A stretch of DNA of 36,030 nt. Origin: Candidatus Stahliibacteriota bacterium. GTDB lineage: Bacteria; Hydrothermota; Tepidihabitantia; B3-TA06. Position 1 is the stretch's first letter, and the number at the start of each line of letters is the position of its first letter. A program made the translations under genes and the position numbers. The notes under the pieces were generated by a model. It was not told where the DNA came from and ran no database searches. It saw only the letters and a program-made list of their open reading frames with translations. Where the stretch lies: positions 1 through 36,030 of the forward strand of contig DAOVCF010000001.1 of the NCBI GenBank assembly GCA_030670165.1, read 5' to 3'. Shown here one piece after another: positions 1-7,993 of this stretch.

Positions 1-1245
1 CCTTTTTTCGACATAGAACTCCTCTTGAGCCTCGGCAATCAAATCCTCAAGCCACTCATCCTGCTTTAACGCAGCAAGGTAGTTACGAATTTCCACCTGC
101 ATCTCATCAAAGGAAAGCACGCTCTCCTCGTGCTTATCAGCAGCATACAAAAGATGAACGCCCATATCCGAGACGAAGGGTTTGCTTACCTCGCCTGAAT
201 CAACGGTCGCGGCAACCGAATCAAAAGGAGGGGTAAGGGCGGCCAGCGGAACCTCACCAATAAAGCCGCCCTGTTCGCTTGTGGTAAAGTCCTCGGAGTA
301 GGTTCGTGCCGCCTCGGCAAAGGTCAGCTCGCCTGAAACTATCTCCTCCCTTATCTTATCCGCAAGTTCGAGAACCCGAAGGGTATCTTGCCTGGTTACG
401 TGCTGCTTGAAGAGAATGTGTCGTACATAGACCTTATCCCCTGAACGGGCTTCAACTAGAAAAAGGTGGTAACCCTCGCGGGAGGGAACCGGAGGCGAAA
501 CACGACCTGCAGGCAGTGAGAAGATAACCGAATCTATCTCGGACAAAAGATCCCCACGCTTTACCCAACCAAGCGAGCCACCTCGCGATCGGGTGCGGGG
601 ATCCTCTGAGAACGATTCCGCCAGGACATCGAAATCGCCGCCACGGGAAAGGATATCCATAACCTCCAGAATCTTCCTTTCTATGCGGGCCTGTTCTGCC
701 GCCGAAGGTCTTATGCTGAAGGCGATGTGAGCCATACTGATGTAGCCTGGAACCACCGCTATGGAATCCTTGTGCCGCTCGTAGTATTCCCTGACCTCGT
801 TAGGCGAGACGTAGGGTTGTATCTTACCCCGGGCAGCAAACATCTGCTGGATAATAGCCTGAAACCGCCCCTGATTCATAAGCAACTGGCGCAGGCGATC
901 ACGAGTCAACCCGGCCTCTTGTAACTCGGCTCGAGTCTCGGGGAATGAATCAAGCTGTGCGTAAAAGGCTTGCAATTGACGCTCGACGCCTTTAGCTATC
1001 TCCTCGCGGTCAATCTCTATCGTCGAGTCAAGTGCGGCCTTCTTAAAGATGAGCTTCTGAGCGATAAGACGGTCCAGCAATACCAGTCTTAGCGAATCTT
1101 CGCTGGCCTCCAGGAACGGGGCCTCAAGTCTGCCAAGGGTCAACATCGCCTCAACCTCGCTTGAAAGGATAGGGTCAACATCTACCACGCCCACCACCCG
1201 GTCAGCACTCCCCGCTACCAGCGCCAAGGCCAATAAAACCGTCAC
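1..1245 (-). CDS. surA: SurA-like periplasmic parvulin chaperone, 3' end outside window
   Basis: The frame is open from a GTG at 1245 to the window edge (415 codons, no stop). After a short hydrophobic start (TVLLALALVAGSA) comes a helical SurA_N-like region that begins RVVGVVDVDPILSSEVEAML. Two parvulin (PpiC) domains follow: one starting near YISMAHIAF, the other near VYVRHILFKQ. Each has the usual GG(S/F)(L/I)G turn, seen as GGSLGWVKRG and GGFIGEVPL. Family knowledge: SurA escorts unfolded outer-membrane proteins across the periplasm and isomerises prolyl bonds. The gene lies 6 nt after the preceding PPIase gene, in the same frame and separated only by TAG plus two codons. The signal peptide lacks the usual positive n-region, so the exact start is uncertain. 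The family assignment is strong; orthology to surA itself is inference. Confidence 0.88.
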   Translation of the reverse strand, partial: MTVLLALALVAGSADRVVGVVDVDPILSSEVEAMLTLGRLEAPFLEASEDSLRLVLLDRLIAQKLIFKKAALDSTIEIDREEIAKGVERQLQAFYAQLDSFPETRAELQEAGLTRDRLRQLLMNQGRFQAIIQQMFAARGKIQPYVSPNEVREYYERHKDSIAVVPGYISMAHIAFSIRPSAAEQARIERKILEVMDILSRGGDFDVLAESFSEDPRTRSRGGSLGWVKRGDLLSEIDSVIFSLPAGRVSPPVPSREGYHLFLVEARSGDKVYVRHILFKQHVTRQDTLRVLELADKIREEIVSGELTFAEAARTYSEDFTTSEQGGFIGEVPLAALTPPFDSVAATVDSGEVSKPFVSDMGVHLLYAADKHEESVLSFDEMQVEIRNYLAALKQDEWLEDLIAEAQEEFYVEKR

Positions 1246-1251
1246 AGTACC

Positions 1252-2220
1252 CTAGTAAAAAAGATTCTCTACACGGATCTCGATCTCCGACTGAGCTGCG
1301 TTCCTAAGGGAATCAACCTTTTGTGCAATAACCCGCTCAGCCCGTTCGTTGGAAAGCATAGCCTGAAGGTAGGAGGCTACCTCCTCAAACGCTATATCCT
1401 TACGAACCTTTCGCTTGTCTATGAGTTTAAAGATCATGCTAAGTCCCTGAGGGGTCATGAGTGGTTTGGTGAACTCCCCGGGTCCAAGCACAAAAACAGC
1501 ATCCTCCATCGCCAACGTGAGAAGCCCCGATCCCCTGGGGATGTAGGAACTAGGCTCGCCTTTGAGCGGATCAAGCGTATGCTGCTCGGCCAGCTTTCGA
1601 AAGTCGGCCCCCCCCTTAAGCTGCTGGTGAATCTGAGAGGCAACTATAGGATCGGCGACCACAATCTGAGAGACCTTAACCTCGTATAGAAACTCCTCCT
1701 TGTGGGCATTAAAATAACCCCTGAGTTCATTCTGAGAGACCGTTATATTCTTGCTTGCCTCAGCCAGCCATGCCTGAGTTAAAAGCTGTTTGCGATTCAT
1801 CCCGTATGCAAATTTGAGCTGATCAAGGGCTACACGAACAGTATCCTTCTTCTCAAGCCCCATCCGTTTAGCTTCCCGGTACACTATCTCCTGCTCTATC
1901 CAGGCGTTTATGATCTCCATTGGATCAACCTGGTTACGGCTCTCCTGCGGAACGTAAAGGGTAACAAGGGTCTGGTAATCCTTAAGGGTAAGCTTGGATG
2001 AACCGACACTGGCAACAATCTTTGTATCGGTCCCGTCACCGCCTGCGGATCCGCCGACTACGCTCTGAACAAAGGGTGGGGACCATATAAGAAGCACAAC
2101 AACAACCACCACAACCGCGCCTATAACGATGGCCCACGGCACCCATTTCTTTTTATTCGCCGGTTCCTTCTTTACTGACTCGTTCTTCACCGGTTTTTTC
2201 TTCGCCGATTCCTTCCTCAT
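1252..2220 (-). CDS. Membrane-anchored parvulin-type peptidyl-prolyl isomerase
   Basis: 322 residues. The N terminus is a lysine-rich cytoplasmic stretch with imperfect repeats (VKNESVKKEP), followed by one transmembrane segment at about residues 27-46 that includes a run of valines. The rest would be periplasmic: a SurA_N/trigger-like helical region, then one PpiC rotamase domain at roughly 180-275 (VSQIVVADP ... GPGEFTKPLMTPQGLSMI), then a helical tail. This layout resembles PpiD/PrsA-type foldases. The ATG at 2220 has an AGGAG site a few bases upstream. No promoter was found in the 54-nt gap after the lipoprotein PPIase gene, so it is probably cotranscribed with it. In the rotamase domain the usual GG-(S/D)-LG turn is replaced by EPSSYIPRGSG, so enzymatic activity may be reduced. 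Confidence 0.85.
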   Translation of the reverse strand: MRKESAKKKPVKNESVKKEPANKKKWVPWAIVIGAVVVVVVVLLIWSPPFVQSVVGGSAGGDGTDTKIVASVGSSKLTLKDYQTLVTLYVPQESRNQVDPMEIINAWIEQEIVYREAKRMGLEKKDTVRVALDQLKFAYGMNRKQLLTQAWLAEASKNITVSQNELRGYFNAHKEEFLYEVKVSQIVVADPIVASQIHQQLKGGADFRKLAEQHTLDPLKGEPSSYIPRGSGLLTLAMEDAVFVLGPGEFTKPLMTPQGLSMIFKLIDKRKVRKDIAFEEVASYLQAMLSNERAERVIAQKVDSLRNAAQSEIEIRVENLFY

Positions 2221-2274
2221 GAATTCTACTCCTCTATCCAGAAGACTCTGATTGGTTTATTTCCTCGAAAGTTC

Positions 2275-3906
2275 TTAACTCGACTCGCCCTCCGGCTCTT
2301 CCACCCTGCCTATAAGCAGAAGCAATCCCTCGTCAATCTCCACCTTGATCTTTTTGCGCAGCTCTTCGATAAACGCTGCCTTAACTTCCTTTTCCTTATC
2401 TACTCGCAGTCTGCGTTCGATACGACGCTCTTCGCTCTCGAACTCCTTGGTATAGGCCGGTTGAACGTCATCCACCTTGACAATCCCGAAGCCATTGTGG
2501 ACTTCAAAGGATCTTGAGTACTGACCTTTTGCAAGTTTGAACCCTTGTTCCACGAAAGGTTTGAAGGAAACGTCGTCCGCTTTCCTGAAGCCTATCGAGC
2601 CTCCACGTTTGGCAGACTGATGGTCCGAAAAGCGACGGGCGACCTCTTCGAAGGGCTGGCCTTGACGCAGAAGGGAGGAAGCCTGCTGGATATCGCTGTA
2701 GGAGGACGTTCGGATGATTGAAAGTTTGCGTCTTTCAGGAACAAAGAACTCGTCAGGATGTTCATCGTAGTAAACGCGTACCTCTTCCGGGCTGACCTTG
2801 ATCTTTGCGGCTACCTCTTCAGCGTATATCCTATTCCGTAGCTGAGAAGCTATGAAGCCATCGATCGCTTCCTTGACGGCCGGATCGCGATCCAGCTTGC
2901 GTTTGAGAGCAACACTGACAAGCGCCGGCCTCTGAGCTACGTATTCGGCAAAAGCCTGAAGCTGTTGAGGTGGAACGCCTTCCGGGAACCGGTTGTATAC
3001 CTCAAGCATAGAACCAACGCTGTCTGTAACCTTTCCGTCAATCTTAATGGTCCAGACTGCAAGCTCGGCCTCACTCAAAGCATAACTGGGCTTGGAAAGC
3101 AGCGCAAGACCGGCGTTATTGTACTCGATCTTCGCTTCTTCAAGCAGCCTCTCCAGACTCTCGTAACTCAGCTTGCCCTGACGCATCCGCTCGATCTGCT
3201 TGATGATGGAGGCTTCCATCTCTTTGAAGGGCGGCTGATCCTCCTTCTCGCTGCGCTCGGCAAGGTAGTATATGTCGTAGCCGCCGGATTCATTCTCCAT
3301 CGGTAAGGTGGTGTGTCCCTCTTTAAGACTGGAAAGCTCCCTGAACGCCGGGTCCTCGAAGAAAATGGATAACGGAATGGTACCTGCCTTGCCGCCGCTG
3401 CGAGCAGTGGGATGGCTTGAGTAACGTACCGCCAGGGTATCGAACGGCACACCAGCTGAGAACTCCTCCAGGATCAAGTAGCCCAACGTGTCCGAGTCGA
3501 TATGAATGATACTCAGCGTAAGAAGGATCTTATCCGCCTCGTAGAAACGTTTCGCATCCAAACGCGAAGCCTTACCCTTCTCAACGACCTCTTTCATGTA
3601 AAGGGTGTTGATTAAGGCTCTGTCAACAACGTCCTGGAGACCTTCCTTGATGGTCGGATCCTCCTCGTATCCGCGACTTCTGGCTTCGGCTACCAGGAGT
3701 TTCTCTTCTATCAGTTTGTCCAGAGCCTTTTTCTTTGCCTCAAGCTCGGCTTCCTCGCTGGGGTAAGACTGTGGTAGGTAGACCGCAAGAAAGTCCTTCA
3801 CCTTGACCGTCTCGTCTCCCACACGCACCAGGATGCGTTCTTCCTGCGTCCCGCATGCCAGAACGCTTACCAAGATAAAAAGGATCGGAAATGTCATTTT
3901 TCTCAT
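2275..3906 (-). CDS. Lipoprotein with two parvulin (PpiC) domains
   Basis: 543 residues. It starts with a lipoprotein signal peptide; the lipobox VLAC puts the acylated cysteine at residue 18. A SurA_N-like region follows (VRVGDETVKVKDFLAVYL). There are two rotamase-like domains: about 130-220 (HIDSDTLGYLILEEFSAG ... GGKAGTIPL) and about 385-485 (KLSIIRTSSYSDIQQA ... GGSIGFRKAD), with a second SurA_N-like linker between them. The likely role is a lipid-anchored periplasmic foldase for envelope proteins. It is first in a three-gene chaperone operon. The promoter at 3914-3941 places the transcription start about one base before the ATG at 3906 and no Shine-Dalgarno precedes it, so the mRNA appears leaderless. 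Confidence 0.87.
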   Translation of the reverse strand: MRKMTFPILFILVSVLACGTQEERILVRVGDETVKVKDFLAVYLPQSYPSEEAELEAKKKALDKLIEEKLLVAEARSRGYEEDPTIKEGLQDVVDRALINTLYMKEVVEKGKASRLDAKRFYEADKILLTLSIIHIDSDTLGYLILEEFSAGVPFDTLAVRYSSHPTARSGGKAGTIPLSIFFEDPAFRELSSLKEGHTTLPMENESGGYDIYYLAERSEKEDQPPFKEMEASIIKQIERMRQGKLSYESLERLLEEAKIEYNNAGLALLSKPSYALSEAELAVWTIKIDGKVTDSVGSMLEVYNRFPEGVPPQQLQAFAEYVAQRPALVSVALKRKLDRDPAVKEAIDGFIASQLRNRIYAEEVAAKIKVSPEEVRVYYDEHPDEFFVPERRKLSIIRTSSYSDIQQASSLLRQGQPFEEVARRFSDHQSAKRGGSIGFRKADDVSFKPFVEQGFKLAKGQYSRSFEVHNGFGIVKVDDVQPAYTKEFESEERRIERRLRVDKEKEVKAAFIEELRKKIKVEIDEGLLLLIGRVEEPEGESS

Positions 3907-3913
3907 AACCTGA

Positions 3914-3941
3914 AGTATAGCCTGAGCTCAGCCTTTGTCAA
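3914..3941 (-). promoter_or_regulatory. Sigma-70-type promoter of the PPIase operon
   Basis: TTGACA (3941-3936), 16-bp spacer, TATACT (3919-3914). The expected start near 3907 abuts the ATG at 3906. Confidence 0.8.
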
Positions 3942-4181
3942 GTAAAAGTTTCACAAAAAGTCAATTTTCTTTGTCCATCATAAATGACAGGCCTAAAATC
4001 ACCTGCTTACCAGACCCAACCGAGTACCGGTCTTAAAAAAAATCGAGAGCGGACAAAAAGACACTCATGTATCCCCATACGTAGATACCGCATTCAACGG
4101 ACCACACTTCCTCAAAGTACCTGCGGCTAAAAGCATCCCTATAAGGTTTAATATCAACGTAAACAAGTGGCTTCAATTTAC
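3942..4181. other. Intergenic region between divergent promoters
   Basis: The gene-free interval 3907-4244 holds the two divergent promoters at 3914-3941 and 4182-4209. Between them no hairpin terminator or convincing gene was found. An open minus-strand frame at 4033-4281 has a possible internal ATG at 4188, but it overlaps the tldD promoter and start and resembles no family I know. Confidence 0.5.
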
Positions 4182-4209
4182 TTGACATGGATAACTTTTT
4201 TCTTATTGT
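4182..4209 (+). promoter_or_regulatory. Promoter of tldD-tldE
   Basis: TTGACA (4182-4187), 16-bp spacer, TATTGT (4204-4209). The predicted start is near 4216, giving a leader of about 29 nt that contains GAGG before the ATG at 4245. Confidence 0.65.
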
Positions 4210-4244
4210 TACAGAATAATTGAACACCACGAAAGCGAGGTAAT

Positions 4245-5627
4245 ATGCTTGAAAAACTAGAGGCGGCTTTAGGTTCCTCAAAGGTCGACTACACCGACGT
4301 TCGCTACGAGGATAACCGACGTGTCAACATCTCCTACGAGAACCGTGAGCTGCGCAGGCTTTCGGCAACTACCAGCAGGGGCGGTCACGTGCGGTGCTAC
4401 ACGAAAGGCGGAAAGGCTATACATTCGTTCTCTCGATTGGAAGATCTTGAGAAAGGAATAAAGCAGTGTGCGGCTGACTCACAGATTGCAGGCTCGCACC
4501 GAAAAGCCAAGCTCTCATTAGCCCCTACTGAACCTTTGCGAGGCCAGTTCATGGTTTCGCCGAAAAAGGATCCACGCGATTGGCCGCTTGAGGAGAAGCA
4601 CGAGTTACTCAAGCACTATCGGAACCTCTTGATGGATGTCCCCAAGGTGGTTGTAGTCAACGGATCATACTCCGAGTGGTACTCGCATCGCTGGTTCGTC
4701 TCATCGGAAGGCACCGCTATCGAGTACGATCTTCTGATTTCAAACATCGGGTTTCAGATCACCGCCAAGGACGGCGACGTGGTGCAGTGGACTAGTCTCT
4801 CGGTGGGCGGCTCCGACGACTACGGCAAACTTCTGGGTAGAGAGGAAGATTTCCTGGAGCGCGGCAGGATAGCGGCCGAGCTTACCACCGCAGATCAACT
4901 GCCTGCAGGCAACTTCCCGGTGATCCTTGATTCTGATGAGGCCGCGGTCTTCATCCACGAGGCGTTCGGGCATCTTTCAGAGGCGGACGGTCTTCAGGAT
5001 AACCCCGCGTTTTTGGCCAAGCTTCAGATCGGCGCAAAGTTAGGCTCCGAGATTCTAAACGTAACAGACGACGGCACGATACTTAACGTGCCGGGTGGAC
5101 ATCTGGTTGACGATGAAGGAGTGCGGACCCGTCGAACCGAGCTTATCAAGAACGGAGTCCTTGCTGGCAGGATGCACTCCCGGGAGACCGCGGCGGAGTT
5201 CGGTGAGCCGCTTTCAGGCAACATGAGGGCGGTCGGACCCCGGTTTACGCCAATCGTGCGCATGTCAAACATCTTTATCGAGAGTGGAACTTCCACTTTT
5301 GAGGAGATGGTCTCTTCCATAGATCACGGCTACTACCTTGTTGGAGCCAAGGGTGGGCAGACCTCAGGTGATGCCTTTACCTTCGGCGCACAGTACGGGT
5401 ACGAAATAAAGAACGGTAAGCTCGGCGAGCTGGTTCGCGATGCTAACATGTCCGGCGAGTTGTTTGAGACTTTGCAAAACATCTCCATGATCGGCGACGA
5501 TTTAAGATTTTCAGAGCGCGGGGGCTGCGGCAAGGGCGGAGGAGGCCCTATGCAGCTCAATGCAAAATCAGGCAAAGGTGCTCCCCACATCAAGATCAAC
5601 AAGGTTACCCTCGGAGGTGCAAGATGA
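4245..5627 (+). CDS. tldD: TldD metalloprotease subunit
   Basis: 460 residues, the normal length for TldD. The zinc-binding HExxxH motif is IHEAFGH with His238, Glu239 and His243. The family's C-terminal features are present: GAKGGQTSGDAFTFGAQYGYEI and a glycine-rich stretch GGCGKGGGGP. Family knowledge: TldD carries the catalytic metal and, with TldE, forms a cytosolic protease that degrades unfolded peptides and in some hosts matures microcin B17-type peptides or cleaves the CcdA antitoxin. The ATG at 4245 has GAGG upstream. The stop overlaps the tldE start by 4 bp (ATGA), so the two are translationally coupled. No RiPP precursor or modification gene is seen nearby, which favours a general proteolytic role. 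Confidence 0.95.
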   Translation: MLEKLEAALGSSKVDYTDVRYEDNRRVNISYENRELRRLSATTSRGGHVRCYTKGGKAIHSFSRLEDLEKGIKQCAADSQIAGSHRKAKLSLAPTEPLRGQFMVSPKKDPRDWPLEEKHELLKHYRNLLMDVPKVVVVNGSYSEWYSHRWFVSSEGTAIEYDLLISNIGFQITAKDGDVVQWTSLSVGGSDDYGKLLGREEDFLERGRIAAELTTADQLPAGNFPVILDSDEAAVFIHEAFGHLSEADGLQDNPAFLAKLQIGAKLGSEILNVTDDGTILNVPGGHLVDDEGVRTRRTELIKNGVLAGRMHSRETAAEFGEPLSGNMRAVGPRFTPIVRMSNIFIESGTSTFEEMVSSIDHGYYLVGAKGGQTSGDAFTFGAQYGYEIKNGKLGELVRDANMSGELFETLQNISMIGDDLRFSERGGCGKGGGGPMQLNAKSGKGAPHIKINKVTLGGAR

Positions 5628-6928
5628 TAGAGAAACTGCTCAACGCATCCCTTGAGCTCTTTGACGACTCGGAGATATACTATAAAGAAGAGGTGAATAC
5701 CAGCGTTCGCTACGGGAACGGGGATTTAAGGAATATCTCCTCCAACCGGATCTCAGGCGTGATGATGCGGGTAAAGAGGGGTGGCAGGCTGGGCATCGCA
5801 TCGGCCACCACCCTTGATGATCCTCTGAGCCTTTTAGAGCAGGCGGCGGAATCGGCAAAACACGGCGAGGAGATACCTTATTCCTTCTCCGTCGCTGCCG
5901 AGTTCCCCGAGGTTAAACCCTACTCTCAAGAGACTTCCGACTACCCCACGGAAAAGATGATCGAGATGTGCGAGCAGGCCAAAGCCGACGTCCTCAAGGA
6001 GCTTCCCGACATCTCCGTCAACATCACGGTAGAAAAGGAAGAGGAGAATATCCAGATCGCCACCTCGGGCGGCACCCGGGCCCAACAGATGGAAACCGGC
6101 CTGAGTTTCGTGGTCTCCGCACCCATAAGAGAAGCGGGCATGTCGGTCTACCGCTTCAAGACTGAGATAGCGCCGTTCGAGTATCCCGAAGAAGTAGTGC
6201 GTGAGTTCATACGCCGCTACCGGTGGACCGAGAACACCAAGACTCCCCAGACGAAACGTATGCCTGTGATCTGGGCTCCTCAGGCTCTTTACATGTTCAC
6301 CTTGGCCCTTTGCGCTGGAATCTCAGGCGAGGAGCTGGTCAAGAAAACCTCTCCACTCATGGACAAACACGATCAAAAGATACTTTCGGATAAGATCACC
6401 TTGATTGACGATCCCCATTCGCCTCGCGTGGGTGCCAGGGGTTTCGACGACGAAGGCATACCTACCGAGAAGCGAGCGCTGGTCCAGAAAGGGGTGCTCA
6501 AGAGTTTTCTTCTCGATCTTCGGACAGGAGCGAAACTGGGCGCACGCTCCTCGGGCAACGGGTTCAAGAGGGCGCTGTTCGGCGGAGGCACGAGTTCGAT
6601 GCCCAACCCCTGGCCCGCAAACCTGTGGCTCGAACCAGCTGATTCATCCCTCGACGAGATGATCGCCTCGTTGGATGAGGGCATTCTTCTCACCGGCGGA
6701 ATGGGTTTCCACTCCTCCAACTACTCCCAGGGGCACATCGCGGTGCAGGCGATAGGGTTCATGATCGAAAAAGGCCAGGTTACAGGCCGCCTTGAAGGAA
6801 CCATGCTATCAGGGAACATCTACGAGGAGTTCAAGCATGTACGCGCTATCTCCAAGGAGATCGAGCAAGGCCACGCCGGCTTCTATCCGTACGTGCTAGT
6901 GGATTCAATGCAGGTTGTTGGAAAATAA
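5624..6928 (+). CDS. tldE: TldE/PmbA protease subunit
   Basis: 434 residues. It resembles TldD in fold but lacks the HExxxH motif, as expected of the non-catalytic partner TldE (PmbA). Recognisable family segments are the N-terminal SVRYGNGDLRNISSNRISG, the central DDPHSPRVGARGFDDEG and the C-terminal TGGMGFHSSNYSQGHIAVQ. It overlaps tldD by 4 bp, and GGAGG lies upstream within the end of tldD. The two proteins would form the TldD/E protease in the cytoplasm. No terminator with a T-run is obvious after the stop; the downstream gap holds an inverted repeat at 6973-7038. Confidence 0.94.
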   Translation: MIEKLLNASLELFDDSEIYYKEEVNTSVRYGNGDLRNISSNRISGVMMRVKRGGRLGIASATTLDDPLSLLEQAAESAKHGEEIPYSFSVAAEFPEVKPYSQETSDYPTEKMIEMCEQAKADVLKELPDISVNITVEKEEENIQIATSGGTRAQQMETGLSFVVSAPIREAGMSVYRFKTEIAPFEYPEEVVREFIRRYRWTENTKTPQTKRMPVIWAPQALYMFTLALCAGISGEELVKKTSPLMDKHDQKILSDKITLIDDPHSPRVGARGFDDEGIPTEKRALVQKGVLKSFLLDLRTGAKLGARSSGNGFKRALFGGGTSSMPNPWPANLWLEPADSSLDEMIASLDEGILLTGGMGFHSSNYSQGHIAVQAIGFMIEKGQVTGRLEGTMLSGNIYEEFKHVRAISKEIEQGHAGFYPYVLVDSMQVVGK

Positions 6929-6972
6929 TTTCACCCCGCACCGTTACTTCGCAACTTCGTTGGGTGGAAAAG

Positions 6973-7038
6973 GTAAGGGCACGGCACAGCGTGCCCCTTG
7001 AGCGGCTCATACGCTCATAGGGTATGCCTTGCCCCTAC
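6973..7038. repeat. Palindromic intergenic element
   Basis: GTAAGGGCACGGCA at 6973-6986 is the near reverse complement of TGCCTTGCCCCTAC at 7025-7038 (12 of 14 positions by eye). An inner GGGCACG/CGTGCCC hairpin lies within it. It has the look of a small palindromic (MITE- or REP-like) intergenic element. Only one full copy was seen in this window. Confidence 0.5.
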
Positions 7039-7047
7039 ATCATCTTT

Positions 7048-7087
7048 TCGCCAAAGGCAAAAAGGAGCATTTCTTTTGGGGTGTCTA
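7048..7087 (-). repeat. Copy of the ATGCTCC hairpin repeat after the ferritin-like gene
   Basis: Read on the minus strand, ATGCTCCTTTTTGCC is followed by TTT and GGCGAAAAGATGATG, an imperfect inverted repeat whose distal arm has diverged. It lies just after the TAG of the ferritin-like gene. The 24 nt from 7064 to 7087 closely match 8992-9013, which lies at the same place relative to another gene's stop codon. Confidence 0.6.
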
Positions 7088-7570
7088 AATGCCGCGCTCC
7101 TTGCGTTTCTGGGTAAGATCGGCGATGTGCTTGCGTTCCTCCTCTGCAATCGCCTCGATAAGGGGATGATCTTGTTTATTCACGAACCGCATCATCTCGT
7201 GGTAGAAGAGAAGCGAATCCTTTTCAAGACCGATGGCGGCGTCGAATGCCATGGCCTCGTCAGGTGCTTCTTTGGCTAACCGTGCTCCCATGTTCTCATC
7301 TGCAAAGACCTCTTTGGAGACCAGTGCCGAAAGGTAGTCACGCGCCTCGTCCCAGTCGTAAGGAGCAACGTAGCCCTCTTTGGACAGCCTATCTCGCAGC
7401 TGTTTGAAACGCTCTATGTGCTCTTCTTCTTGACCTGCCAGGTACTTGAAAAACGTCTTCATATCAGCCTCGTTGGATTTTCTGGCAAGCTCTTCGTAGA
7501 ACGCCTTGCCGTTGCGCTCGATCTGGATCGCCATCTCGCCTATCTCGTATCCTGAGAATTTGATGCCCAC
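7085..7570 (-). CDS. Rubrerythrin/ferritin-like diiron protein without a rubredoxin domain
   Basis: 161 residues. This is a four-helix ferritin-like domain. Carboxylate ligand candidates fall in ERNGKAFYEELARK (helix 1), QEEEHIERF (helix 2), GLEKDSLLFYHEM (helix 3) and AEEERKHIADL (helix 4), the spacing typical of rubrerythrin-type diiron sites. The C-terminal rubredoxin domain of classical rubrerythrin is absent. Likely role: peroxide reduction or iron handling during oxidative stress in an anaerobe. The start is GTG at 7570, preceded by an AAAGGAGGT site. It lies 80 nt downstream of a desulforedoxin gene on the same strand, which could supply the missing electron-transfer module. The exact substrate is unknown. 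Confidence 0.88.
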   Translation of the reverse strand: MGIKFSGYEIGEMAIQIERNGKAFYEELARKSNEADMKTFFKYLAGQEEEHIERFKQLRDRLSKEGYVAPYDWDEARDYLSALVSKEVFADENMGARLAKEAPDEAMAFDAAIGLEKDSLLFYHEMMRFVNKQDHPLIEAIAEEERKHIADLTQKRKERGI

Positions 7571-7650
7571 TTTACCTCCTTTAATTTACTCGACTATTTC
7601 CTGCAAGTTCAGTCCCGTTTTGCGACATCCAACCGTTTAGGATGAGTGTG

Positions 7651-7773
7651 TTACGGGCCTTCTTTGGGCTCCATATCCTGGCCGCAGCAGACGAGCGTCC
7701 CGGCTCCCGCCTTGGTAACCTTCACCTCCTGTCCGCAGATGTTGCAGACGTAGGTCTTTCCTTCTTCGGCCAT
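7651..7773 (-). CDS. Desulforedoxin (40 aa)
   Basis: The ATG at 7773 follows an AAGGAGG site with 5-nt spacing and opens a 40-codon frame ending in TAA at 7651. The protein has the desulforedoxin signature YVCNICGQEV followed by TLVCCGQDM: cysteines 10, 13, 29 and 30 would bind a single Fe(SCys)4 centre. Such domains occur alone as dimers (Desulfovibrio Dx) or as the N-terminal domain of desulfoferrodoxin; the superoxide-reductase domain is not present here. It is probably cotranscribed with the ferritin-like gene at 7085-7570 and acts as its electron carrier, which is inference. The promoter at 7889-7916 would give a leader of about 110 nt. Confidence 0.9.
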   Translation of the reverse strand: MAEEGKTYVCNICGQEVKVTKAGAGTLVCCGQDMEPKEGP

Positions 7774-7888
7774 TGGATCCTCCTTGTCTTTAATTCTAAG
7801 TTACCTCGATTCTTATCTTACCTGTTCCCAGCCGGTTGGCGTAAGCTAAACGACTGTCCGGCGGAGATCGTGTGCTCTCCTACAATTT

Positions 7889-7916
7889 ACTCTAAACAAA
7901 AACCGGCTCTTGTCAA
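7889..7916 (-). promoter_or_regulatory. Promoter for the desulforedoxin operon
   Basis: TTGACA (7916-7911), 16-bp spacer, TAGAGT (7894-7889), predicted start near 7882. The transcript leader to 7773 contains two inverted repeats: GGAGA/TCTCC near 7863-7880 and GCCGG/CCGGC at roughly 7831-7862. Confidence 0.55.
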
Positions 7917-7960
7917 GAGAGAATCTGCTGTGATCCGGCAAGCTTTTGGGGACAAAGCAC

Positions 7961-7988
7961 TTGACTACGCCCGTTTTTTGAATAGGAT
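7961..7988 (+). promoter_or_regulatory. Promoter of the methyltransferase gene
   Basis: TTGACT (7961-7966), 16-bp spacer, TAGGAT (7983-7988). The expected start near 7995 falls on the ATG at 7994, so the mRNA would be leaderless. Confidence 0.65.
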
Positions 7989-7993
7989 GCCTC

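Noticed and set aside
4033..4281. Minus-strand ORF of 82 codons (or 52 from an ATG at 4188)
   Set aside because: It overlaps the tldD promoter and start, has no ribosome-binding site or promoter and no familiar sequence pattern.
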